Origin: Hymenolepis diminuta
Taxonomy: Eukaryota > Platyhelminthes > Cestoda > Cyclophyllidea > Hymenolepididae
NCBI GenBank assembly: GCA_900708905.1
Contig: CAADRB010000011.1
Span: forward strand, 2,293,603-2,357,602
Direction: 5' to 3'
DNA length: 64,000 nt
A model generated the notes under the pieces. It searched no databases. It had not been told where the DNA came from and saw only the letters and a program-made list of their open reading frames with translations. A program made the position numbers and the translations under genes. Numbering within the stretch: the first letter of the stretch is position 1; every line of letters starts with the position of its first letter. Below, piece after piece: positions 12,001 to 22,500 of this stretch.

Positions 12001-12465
12001 GTTAGAACCGAAATTTCAGTCGTGAAGCAACAAATTCATTTTAATATGATTCCAACTTATGAGTTCGATCTCATAAGCTTAATGTCAAATTTAACATTTG
12101 TAAAACAGATTCAGGGATGTTGAGCAGCTGATTATTAATATTCACCGAAAGAAAGAATTAAAATTTTTCAATTATTTATTATTTTATATACCTACATATT
12201 AGAAACTGCTAATTTAAAAACTTAAGTTGAAAAACGATTAAATTTTCCCAAAATTTACATGAATTATGATCGAATGAAAATGTGAATATATGAATAAATT
12301 GAAACATATCTGAATTCATAGCTTTATATTATCAAAAATAATATCAAAAACTTGATATCTATAGAATATATCTCAATTAAATTAAGCCAAGTATTAGTAA
12401 TATTTTTGTGCCAATTATCTGTCAGTTTCGCCTGGTCATTTTTCGCCTTTGGTTCTGAATTCTAG
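9015..12465. other. Intergenic; one family A repeat, no gene seen
   Basis: Short open frames at 9.2-9.5, 10.4-10.6, 10.8-11.0 and 11.5 kb show no recognisable product. The only structured feature is the repeat at 10,109-10,312. The last 400 bases before the ATP synthase gene are strongly AT-rich. Confidence 0.4.
10109..10312 (+). repeat. Dispersed repeat family A, copy 1
   Basis: About 200 bp, running from GGCCACATCG to GATCGACATCTGT. It is clearly homologous to 17,205-17,410 (same strand) and 18,071-18,274 (opposite strand). Shared blocks are GAATAAGTCAA, the AAGCCACCC block, AATAAGTAAATTA, TATACAAAA, GTCAGTCATGTC and GTGATGATCGACATC. No coding frame was seen. It could be a SINE or a MITE. 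Confidence 0.7.
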
Positions 12466-12792
12466 ATGTCAGAGTTCGGTTTACTTCCAAAGGAATATAA
12501 CGTCCGAGTTCATGGAGCTTACTTCCCTGGTTATAACTATGGACCGAAAGATAAAAAGCTTGGTGATGTGAAGATGGGTGAGCTCTGGCCCTATCTTAAA
12601 ACTCGCAGTCGCAATCCCATTGACTATATGAAGGCTTTCTCTCGTTTCACCTGGCGCTATCGTCTCAGATGGATCTATCCTCGTAGATCAACTCTTGTGC
12701 CATTCTTTCACTTTGGCTTCTTCTTCGCTGCCTGTCAGTATATCATCAATTACAAAGCCCACCAAACCGAGCGTCATGCTAAGTACCACTAG
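12466..12792 (+). CDS. ATP5MF: Mitochondrial F1Fo ATP synthase subunit f
   Basis: A 108-residue protein in one exon. The N-terminal motif LPKEYNVRVHGAYFP, the VKMGEL motif near residues 36-41 and the C-terminal YIINY...KYH match animal ATP synthase subunit f, for example the insect form (LPKEYN.rVHGpYdP, vKlGE, YKYH end). One hydrophobic helix at about 75-96 is the expected single membrane span. The protein sits in the Fo sector of the inner mitochondrial membrane and helps hold the dimer and peripheral stalk. The ATG follows TTCTAG directly, consistent with a cis or trans splice acceptor, so an untranslated first exon or spliced leader is likely. Length is normal for invertebrates. An AATAAA lies 54 bases after the stop. 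Confidence 0.92.
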   Translation: MSEFGLLPKEYNVRVHGAYFPGYNYGPKDKKLGDVKMGELWPYLKTRSRNPIDYMKAFSRFTWRYRLRWIYPRRSTLVPFFHFGFFFAACQYIINYKAHQTERHAKYH

Positions 12793-12846
12793 TCCCCTTT
12801 CAAGTGTATTTAGATGAGTTTCCTCACTCAGTTTGTAGTAATGACT

Positions 12847-12852
12847 AATAAA
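12847..12852 (+). promoter_or_regulatory. Poly(A) signal AATAAA
   Basis: Canonical hexamer 54 bases downstream of the ATP synthase f stop codon. Confidence 0.6.
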
Positions 12853-15800
12853 ACATGCCCTATCTCGTCCCTATTTGATGCTATTATTCCCTTTATTTTG
12901 CTTTTTGACAAGGTTTTTATTTATTATTTGAAGGCGTACATTTTGAAGTAGTTACATATGGTATGGCTAGCGCAAGTTGATGCTCCTACAATTAGTCTTC
13001 CGTATAACTACTTCTTTACTTAGTATTTTAACCTTAGTTTCTTTTTATGAATATCACTCATGTTTCTTTACAAATCCTTTTTTACTTGCCGTTGAGGTTC
13101 GGTTTTCGAAGTTACGATAATAGTAATAATGACTTCCCTATCACTGAGGTCCTTTTTCTTTCTGACGGGACTAGGAAACAATAATTTGAAGCTTGGGGGT
13201 TATGGCTCAACGTTATTTTAATTAACTCAGGGCATGAGCTAGAACTCAATATAGATGATTTCAAGGTTTTTAGTACTGAGATGAGCAGCTAATCTGTACC
13301 CATCGGTCTGCTATTGCTATTCAAAATCAGTCGGTAGTTTCTCTATGCCAAGAAGAAAATATGACTCAAATAATAATTATGGCAAGTGAGGTCTGACTCA
13401 TTGTTCGGAATTGTGGTACGCATAGAGACAAAATTTAGATTTTTCGTGGTGTTAAGTCATAATTGGTAAAGTGGGTCGTTATATCTTGTAAAAGTTAGGA
13501 TGGACTTTATATCTTATGGGTACTCTGGTTCTAAGGAGATATTTCCCTGATTCGACAACGGAGGCCGGAGACGGGGATCCGGTCGATTTAATGACCTAAG
13601 TCTAGGTAGATCTTTACTAAGGTACATCATATAGAAAAAGAAAACTAATATGAGAAAGCGTTATGTTTATATGATGTATGGAAGATGGAAATAGGGACTA
13701 AGAGCGTAGAGATTACAAATAGTAGGGACGGCCGATCATTTGGTTCACTCTGCGTGCTGGCGTTTGCTTATCCCTAGTCTAACACGTCTCTAGTTCTAAC
13801 GACCAGGTTTTATTGAATTGGGTAAGTGGTGATGAACGGCTGAGAACACAGACTGATCCTCTCCACTCAGTATTAATGATCGGTATCCTAAGTACTATCC
13901 TCGAGTGTTATCTGCGTCAGTCTTATTTTTACCGAATGTGAACAGTCAAAGTTAGATTCTGAAACTTGCGTACCCACAGATTAGTCATCCCATCGGGAAC
14001 CTTGACTACAGCAGGGTTGATAGGTGTATTTAATGTTATTTATATAGTCGAAATCCCCAACTTTTAATATAATAGCGGACATAGTGGCACCCTATTTAAT
14101 TATTGACCTATTAAAACAACTGGGTCCTAATAAATTTGATACAAGGCGCAGAGATTGTGGTAATATGAGGGAGTTAACGAACTTTTTATTAGCCGAGGAC
14201 GATTACTGCCGATTAATATCTTCACGTCTTAGCGGACTTGGGGTGAGTAAAAATAGCTTACGATCGAAATTCGGTTAGCATCTTTATTGAATTGTAATTC
14301 TTTCACTGCGATTTAAGTCATTTTTAATATAACCTATCAACTGAACACGAATCGAAACATTCTGAACTGTCATAAACCGAAGTTATGATTTATTTACAGC
14401 CCAATAACTCGATAAAATGATTTGTCGTCGTTAATGCTGCTTGAGATCTCTACGCTACTTCTGCTACTTACCGTAGTGTTCGGTGACCACATTATAAGAT
14501 GAAGGGTAAGATTAAATAATGACGCCAACATCATCAGAACTTCGTATTTTCGATGCTCCTGGTATAGGCTAGCAGACCTCATCCCCCGTGCATTAAATTA
14601 CTGATTTCCACGCTCGTTCCCGCTACTCAAACGCGGTGGCGCCAATCCGGTGACCAACCATCTCGATCTTAAATATCCCACTCTCGATCAGATTTAATCA
14701 CCCCGATCGTTCAAACAATTGGCTGAGTATGGCGCCAGCGAGCATCGAGCGGTGATCCCTATCCATTATGCCACCGTCAGCCACATCACGAAAAACCCAA
14801 TTTCACGATTTCCCTCTACTCGGTTCCAAAACGATTAGCAAGAAAGTATTAGTACGGAAAACATTTGTATTAAGTAAAAGAATCATATTGAGTAAAGCAA
14901 CGAAAATCGGTAAACATCTCAGCCGCAAACATAAAACAATTGACCCCAAAAACAGTGCTCATCAATAGGTTTACAAACAAATTCCATCCAAACTGGAAAC
15001 ACAAAGAGAATCAGATAACCATCGATTAAGATGGTTAAAAACGCAAAATCGTGCTAGAACCGTTCTGTGAAGGCATGCATCGATTTGTATAAACAAATAA
15101 CATACTCATTCAAACTAAAAAACCTAACGAAACTGTACCGACCTCATCCTTTGAATCCATGAAAATTTCCTCCTCCTTTCCATCCTACGCCTGAGTTAGT
15201 TCAAGCATCCCTTTATCTTTGCATGGAAATTTCCAAAGATCGCTATCCGAGACTGCGTTTACTCGAATTATCACCGTCCTATCCTCTCATGATGGGAAAT
15301 CAAAGCCTCAATTTGTTGAACACGTCCGAAATTGACGTCCCGATCCTCAATACTCCACGAAGTTACTATCCGTTAGGTGTTCCAATATGCCGGTTCTCTC
15401 AATGTGATTCGTCCTTCCATCTTTCCTCAAAAAATCAGCATTGAATGCCGATTGCAAGATTTCCCACTCCCATGCATGAAACACGAAAGATCCGACATAT
15501 CCGAAATGAACGATGTGATTTTCCTCCATTCAACCGTATGCTTTATGCATAAGTCGGTCATGAAGACTGTTCCTATGTCAGATGCTTAAAGCGCCATGAA
15601 CTCCTCGCCAAAAGTCCATGCTTACCGATATTTTGGAAGCTTCCATCCAAAGATCGGTACTGAATACCGATTCCAGTACAAATTTCATGAATTCCTAGTC
15701 CTATTCATTTCCTCATTCTCTTGTATGAATCCAAAGTCCCTAATGCCAGATTCTAGCCATTTCCTCATGAGTCCTCATGTCCAAAATGACCTTTTAAAAG

Positions 15801-15938
15801 AGACGGAGAAAGACGTTAGTCAGAGTTAGAGAATGTGGGTGTGTGATTACATTTATAAAAGACCAAGTGTTCGGTTAAACATACAACCCAAATGAGAAGG
15901 GTATTATGACATTAGTCACCAAAACACCAGAACTGCTT
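12853..15938. other. Intergenic; CpG-richer patch and a degenerate tandem repeat
   Basis: No gene recognised. From about 14.58 to 14.78 kb the DNA is noticeably richer in G+C and CpG than its surroundings. Between 15.2 and 15.8 kb several short frames overlap a decayed tandem repeat (listed separately). The frames starting at 14,768, 15,223 and 15,596 have no recognisable product, and I did not call them as genes. Confidence 0.35.
15220..15740 (+). repeat. Degenerate tandem repeat, period about 220 bp
   Basis: The segment CTTCCATC..CAAA.ATC.G.A.TGAAT.CCGATT beginning near 15,415 recurs near 15,640 with the same downstream order (CCGATT-CAAGATTTC/CAGTACAAATTTC, then CATG). A weaker third relative starts near 15,222. 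The copies are diverged with indels, so boundaries are approximate. Confidence 0.35.
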
Positions 15939-16654
15939 TTATCGACGACCACTTGAAGACCTGGAACGAGAACGACTGTTGGAATAACGTCTGTCTCTGT
16001 CTCTAGGCGATGAATATGACCTCGACCTTGACTTTGAGCGAGAATATTGACGTTCCTCGCGAACACGAATATAAGACGTTTCACCCTAGGAAAGAATTGG
16101 CTTAGAAAAATTGACATACTTCGTGAGAACGGAACTTTGAATCATCCAGCTTCTTTAAAGCATACTTCATGTCCTCATAGCGAAGGAATTCAACGACACC
16201 AGAGCCATCTTTAAAAACATCAGCAAAACCAACATCGCCAGCTTCGCGCATGTGATCTTTCAAATCCTGCCAACTTCCAGATGGTGGAAGATTAGTAACA
16301 AGAACACGATAATCAGAACGGCGTGATGGACCACTGCCGCGACTGAAACCGGGAGCTGCACCACCTCTACGGAAGCTGTTATTTGATGCACGTGGAAATT
16401 CGACACGAAGAGCATATCCATTGAGCTTATAGCCATCACAGTCACGAACAGCATCTTCTGCATCTCTGAAACCAAAAGTAATTCAGAAAGACAAAGCATT
16501 ACCTTTCGTCTTCAAATTCTATGAAAGCGAAAGGAGGTCCGCGACGCCTCTTCAAGTCAATGTCCGAAATGCGTCCATACTTTGAAAAAACTGAGTCTAA
16601 ATCCTTTGACCGAACATCTGGAGGAAGATTTCCAATATAAATTTTCCGATCCAT
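15939..16654 (-). CDS. SRSF1: SR splicing factor of the SRSF1 (SF2/ASF) type
   Basis: Three exons on the minus strand: 16654-16503, 16465-16120 and 16085-15939. Introns are only 37 and 34 nt, and the joined frame gives 214 residues. RRM1 carries RNP2 (KIYIGNLP) and an RNP1-like FAFIEFED. After a short Gly/Ser/Arg linker comes the second, pseudo-RRM with the invariant [13 protein letters not shown] signature that defines SRSF1-type proteins. The tail is a short RS domain with SR/RS and DRDR repeats. Family members bind purine-rich exonic enhancers, recruit U1 and U2AF, and shuttle between nucleus and cytoplasm when the RS domain is phosphorylated. The RS domain here is about 35 residues, slightly shorter than in vertebrates. 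Start is taken at the ATG before DRKIYIG; another ATG lies two codons upstream. Confidence 0.92.
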
Positions 16655-17204
16655 TTTCATGATAATGCCAAGAGAGCGTGAATACAAAATTATTTGCCAT
16701 CAGTTGAGTTATTAAAACAAAAGTATCGAAAATTCTATTTCAATTGAAAAGCTTTTTTTCAGATAAATTTACAAATATTATAAATGAAATTTTATTTTGA
16801 ACTACTACCGTACCTATAAAGATACTTTCCACAACATTTTATTGATGAAATAGAGAAATTTATTTGTAAATCATCTTTTTATATTAAATTTCCTCTGAAT
16901 AATTTGCACAGAATGAAAACCAAAAATGAGAATTTCTCGTTAATTTCTATTTTTCAAAGCAAAATTCTTTGCGTCCTGCGGGGAAAAGTCATAATACGCA
17001 AGGGAATGCTACATAAAACAATGAGTATTAATGAATCTAAATATTATTTTGCTTTAGAAGGCGTAAGTTATGGCATATTTTTCGCCAAATTAACTATTTA
17101 GATATTAATAAACATCAGTTGGCTTCGTATTTTGAAAAGTTGTGATAAAATATATTAAAACTACAATAATTTGTGGAAGAGTGTAATAGCGTTAGGGTTT
17201 ATCG

Positions 17205-17410
17205 GGGCCACATCTCTCAAATATTTGGAATAAGCCAAACCACTTATGTCGCTAGATCAGTTTGGAGGTGGCGGGCAAGCCACCCAATCTACTAATAAGT
17301 AAATTAGGTTTATATATACAAGAAATTTAAAATTTTCCCGTTATAAGTCAGTTATGTCCCATCTTCGGAGTCTCGGCGTGATGAAACACCTATTTAGGTA
17401 TCTAAATGCA
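17205..17410 (+). repeat. Dispersed repeat family A, copy 2
   Basis: It starts GGGGCCACATC and follows copies 1 and 3 through GGAATAAGCCAA, CAAGCCACCC, AATAAGTAAATTAGG, TATATACAA and GTCTCGGCGTGATGA to AGGTATCTAAATGCA. It has a small insertion around the AAATTTAAAATTTTCC stretch. Confidence 0.65.
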
Positions 17411-18070
17411 AGCACACAAAATAATATTTTTTGGATAAAAGAGAAATCAAATAAATATCTTTTCGACTACTCCTTGTTGTTTGCAAAATATGAATATTTG
17501 GATTCATCAAGATATCCCAGTCGATAGAATAATGAAAATAGCATAAAAATATTTATGGCTGAGTAATTTTCTCGTTTAACATTGTTCATTTGTACCTGTC
17601 TGTTATGATCCGTTCTATTCCGTAGGATATCGTAACCGATACTTAGATTTCCTATGAAATCGCACATGCAGCATTAAGAATATATGAATGAATTTAACAC
17701 CCTCTTTTTAAATTAATATGCTCTGCAATTTTTTTCTGATAGCCAACTAAATATTCTTCTCTTAAAATGTCACTAGGCGAGATCTTTGGGATAAAGGGAC
17801 ACAAATCACAACAATTGGAAAATCTGTAGGACGAACGAACGAAGTCTTTAAATTTCCCTTTCACCTCCCTCAGCAGTATATGTAGGGGAGCTATGGTACC
17901 AGGAATCACAAGTTTGTTGCCCACTTATGAGTTCAAATAGGCAAGACATATTCTTATTATGATATATCCAGGGGATGTCTAACAACACCTGGCGATTAGA
18001 AATGATTGACTGACGATAAGATCTCCACTATAGTGTCCACAGGTGGTCCCGCTGTGTGTTTGCGTGTTTG

Positions 18071-18274
18071 TGTTTGCACATAGATACCTAAACAGATGTC
18101 GATCATCACACCGAGACACCAACAACGAGACATGACTGACGTCTAACAAAGGAATATTTTGTATATAAAACTAATTTACTAATTAATAAATTGGGGTGGC
18201 TAGTCTGCCACCTTCGGACTGGTCTAGCGATATAATTGACTTGACTTATTCCTTCTATTCGACTGATGTGACCC
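18071..18274 (-). repeat. Dispersed repeat family A, copy 3 (inverted)
   Basis: Its reverse complement begins GGGGTCACATC..GAATAGAAGGAATAAG and runs through the CCACCCCAATTTATTAA block, GTTAGACGTCAGTCATG and GTGATGATCGACATCTG to AGGTATCTATGTGCA. It is the closest match to copy 1. It forms an inverted pair with copy 2. Confidence 0.65.
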
Positions 18275-19449
18275 CTGATAGATCCGTCTTCACGTTATTA
18301 CATATTGTTAAAGCTTTTTTGTACAGTAGTAAAACAAACAGGATGTGGAATAGCAGGAATGTGATCCAGTAACCAGGGTGTTTCATCGTGCTGCATACAG
18401 CTGTGTGTGGTTTGGCCAGAGAGCACCAGATTGTATACTTCTGAGGGGCCATTCAGAAATCCAATCACAATGGAGTTGCTTATAATCAGACATGACGACA
18501 CTGCCTAGACTGGCCAACTTGGAGCTAGTGAGAAAATCGTCGTTAGTCGAAGAGTGGACGCGTAAGTCTTAGAATAAAGATAGGGAGTAATTAAATCGGG
18601 TCAATCTGTATTAAGTTCCAATGACTCAGTGGATAACCCTCCAGTCCGGCGTTTTCTAAGGTCAGGAGAATATATGCCATTGAAATAAGGACTTCAAGTC
18701 ATGCGGAGCCGCAAGGGAAAAGTGAGAAGAAAATATTCGTGTGAAATGAATAAGGTCAGACTGATTCAGCACAGGAAATCTTCTAAATGTTTTCAACATC
18801 GAATTAAAATAACCATGAAAATAAATTTAACATACAACTAAATGTTTAACTTGAAGTGTCGTACTGAAATAGATACAGCACACGTGTAATATTGAAGACA
18901 CATGTCCAGCATGTTCAGATCATATCTTTGATACAGCCTTTTGATCAACATGGTTGAATTAATCATACGGGGCAATATTTCATTCGAATGAATCGGCATA
19001 GGAGTATAAACATTCCATTGAACACAAACGATGTCTTCAATGTCTCTACTGTCCTAATTTTTGGATGATTTTGCATTAGTTGTTCGAAGGGTGAATAAAG
19101 AATGAAATTCCAACCAGGTCTCTTTTTCACGATCGCGTTTCCACACATGCAGTGTAGGTGCTTATTCCTTGCTCTTCCAAAATTAACTTCCTATATTACT
19201 ATTAAATATACCCTCGTTCTCTAAGCGGTCCTCGGTCATTTGAATTTTGGTAAGGCCGTCATTTGTTGAATAAAGTCTCTCTGATTAAGGAACCATCGCT
19301 AAAGGCAAAGAGGTAGATTCGATATCCTAATCGACTGAAAATAGCAGATGATGAGATATAAAAGCGGTTAAACCCCTTTTTAAAACCTATCAAAATCACA
19401 AAAACCCGAATCTGAAAAATAGAGATTAATTTATTTTAAATTGAGTATA

Positions 19450-19455
19450 TTTATT
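19450..19455 (-). promoter_or_regulatory. Poly(A) signal for WDHD1 (AATAAA on minus strand)
   Basis: AATAAA on the minus strand about 65 bases past the WDHD1 stop codon. Confidence 0.55.
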
Positions 19456-19519
19456 TCACATGGATATTATCTGAAGAGATATTCCATCAAACACTTATTC
19501 TTGACTCTCTTTTGATAAA

Positions 19520-22500
19520 TCACTTCTTCTGCTGGAATTCAAACGTAGAAAGTCGTTTTGCGGCACGTTGAGGAAAGTCCGAAGCTGGACGTTTCATCGT
19601 TTCCCTTGGCTTAGAGACTGGTTTATTGGTAGTCTAAAAGAACAAAATAGCCGCTAAACCAAAGAGGGAATCAAAAGAAAATAAAAACATGATTGTTCAA
19701 TTAACATTACCTTGGTGGCAGCGGATTTCCTTCCCTGAGCTGGCAAATTTGTTTTGGCCGTCTGAAGTGGTTTAGGAGAAGGTGGTTTGAGTTTATCAAG
19801 GGCACAGCTCCCCCGACCTCCAATTGGCTGTTTGAGTTCATCATTACTATTTCTCTATAAAATAAAATAAATACAAAAAAACACGAACTACTACAAGAAT
19901 TTAGTAGATATGAATAAACGCAGAAAATAAAATCATACTCTGAATGGATTAAATCGCATTGTCCGAGAGGTGTTCAGTGATTGGGTGAGTGGAAGGGTAG
20001 AATTTACAATATCGGAGGGAAGATCAAATGAGTAGTCCTCGGTGTTATGATCAAAGTGATCCCCTTCGGTATTTTCATCGTTCGTGTTATCGTCATCGTC
20101 AACATCTCTGGAAACAAGGAAGTTTTGATGTAATGGTTATATTAAGATCATACCTTAGAGAAATTTATTGGCTAATTAGACAATACAGTTATAATTCTTG
20201 TCATGGTTTGATTCAGACTCAATTGGCCTTTAAATCTAACATACTTCGAATTTTCTAGACGATTTAAAACCAAGTATGAAGCATTTTTTTGGAAAATGTT
20301 AACTAAAACGCACGAGATAATTGTTAACTAAACCAAAGAATTGTAGTGACTTTATCATAAACCAGTTACCGGTTTTCCCAGTTTTCGATCTTCTAAATGT
20401 CAATTTTTACCTCGTTCGGCCAATCACTCATAAATCGTTTATCTATTTTGCTCTAGCTAACTAAAATCTGCATATTAAACATCACTCTTCCACTTTAACA
20501 TAATTCCGGCTTACTGGTTACGAGAGTCAAGTCTCCCAGTTCTACTTTAGTCACCGTCACCTTCCTATCTTGTGGTAGTGAAGTTCGATAAATGGAAGGT
20601 TAATTTCTTATCCGGTTTTCTCTATCCCTTATTAACACTTCCTAAGTTGCAGCCTTACCTCAGAAATATATTAACTAATATTATAATTGAACCACTTCTA
20701 GAAACGACACAATCAATTTTAATTTTCAAGTATTTCCTAACAAGCATTCTGGGTAGAGGGGTACATTCTAGAGAATCTATGAAAACTCATATTCTGTTAT
20801 CTTTGGGTTGGCAATTGAGAAAGCTAAATGTGCACCGACCGCTAACATGTTTATTTTAATATACTCTAAGTTTTGTTTCGTACTTTGGTTCCATTTAACA
20901 GAAATATAACTAACGATTTCTCACACATTCGGATAATTTAAAATTGATGGAAAGTCCACAAAACAAAGCTCATAGTTGCAATGCTTATGTTTTGTCCTTC
21001 AACTAGCCTCTAAGTTTCCTATGATAAGCCCCAAGCGGGTCAGAAGTACACTCGCAACAAAATGGAGCACACGCCTCCACACAGACCAATGGAGAAGTCG
21101 AACTGGAAGCCCAATGTGGCCATGTGTTAGATCAAGCTACATAATCAGCGGTCACAATCGCTCGTGGTGGAGCTAAGGAGACGTGATGGAAAATGGCCAC
21201 TGCTTCCACCATTTGTAATCCTCGCACTTATTTATTTATATCTTTCATACATTTTATAGACTTTGTGCTTTCTCATATTCATTTGCTTAATCTTTACTAT
21301 GTGCTTAATAAAGATCGATTCAGACCACGATACCTACACCATTGTCCTTATCAAGACGAGGGCGCACATCGCTCCTGATAACTGGATAGTTATTTGGAAC
21401 AAAAACTGTTATCAGTCTTGCGATATTTTGATCTCGGAACATCGACAACATGAAGAAAATTTGTATTGCTGCATAAAACCTTTGTTTAATTAATAGTGTC
21501 TTGAAGTTAACTGCATTCTGTCTCACTTCTCTCTCAGGTCGGAATTAGCTGTAGTCCAGCCATATCAAGCAATTGAAATCTAAATATCTTCAGGACATCA
21601 GCAGCATGCGGAGCCAAACTGTGTAAAAAATTTCTTTGTTTAAAAGTTTTTGACCCTTAATCGTATCGTAGTTAATATCCAATACTGGTTAACTAATTAT
21701 ATAGATTACCAAGATGTTTTGAACAATCTTAAACATTTCTCTGAAGACTGCTGACATGAAGTACCACTCAGTTACCCAAGAGTCAGATTAGAGACCGAAA
21801 CTTGGAGAACTAAGTTATAATGCGACAAAACGTATTTATCAGTTAATGAGTAAACAGAAATCAAATTAAAGCTTATATTCAATACTTCTATCAGATCACT
21901 ATCCCTCACCATGTCACTGAATCACTTTACTAATTATTAGTGTATAGACTTCTCCATGATAAAATTAGCAAAATTTTGCGCTTAGTCATATATAATAATG
22001 ATAATAATTGTTCTGGAGTGCCGCAGAGGCGTAGTAGTCAAAATGAACGTCTGGCAAGTTAGAGATCATGAGATCGATTATTGATATTATGAATGGCCGA
22101 CCGCAACGGTTAATTCTGTTCATCAATAAGGAATGGCAGAAGAACGACTCTAGGGTACTATCTTTCTGCCCAAATCAACTGCCATTAATACTTATTTCAA
22201 AGAGCTTGGTATCTCTTTATATAACGTATAATTCATTTAAAAAAGATCCGAACCAGATTCTGAGCAATGAACTCACCCTAAAATCTCCGCCACATCGCCA
22301 TCATCTGCGTCACCATTCTCCTCTCCAGACTGCTCACTCTCTTCCTCATCATTTTCATATGATTCCTCAGCTGACTCTGCCAGCACCTGTTGAGGCATAG
22401 CCTGTTGTTGTTCCACCCGCTCCTCCATTTCCAAGGCGATTTGGCCGACCTTTTGGGCCAGACCCTGACGGTTCACATTGGCCGCGTAGCGGATGGCGTA

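Larger units (their letters stand above)
16661..19449. other. Intergenic between SRSF1 and WDHD1; two family A repeats
   Basis: No exon supported. It contains an inverted pair of family A repeats (17.2 kb plus, 18.1 kb minus) about 660 bp apart. Short frames in this stretch mostly overlap those repeats. Confidence 0.45.
20108..22276 (-). other. WDHD1 intron 9 (2.2 kb) with repeat family C and G copies
   Basis: This intron separates the helical domain from the tail exons. It contains a family C copy (21.04-21.33 kb) and a weak repeat shared with 25.7 kb (22.02-22.18 kb). No nested gene was seen; the plus-strand frame at 20,572-20,859 has no recognisable product. Confidence 0.6.

Noticed and set aside
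14768..14968. Lys-rich 66-codon plus-strand frame
   Set aside because: Basic composition suggested a small nuclear protein, but there is no recognisable family, splice or poly(A) context.
20572..20859. Hydrophobic 95-codon frame in WDHD1 intron 9
   Set aside because: AT-rich frame without homology; chance open frame.
22068..22400. Plus-strand open frame over the WDHD1 helical exon
   Set aside because: Antisense shadow of exon 9; the minus strand carries the family match.
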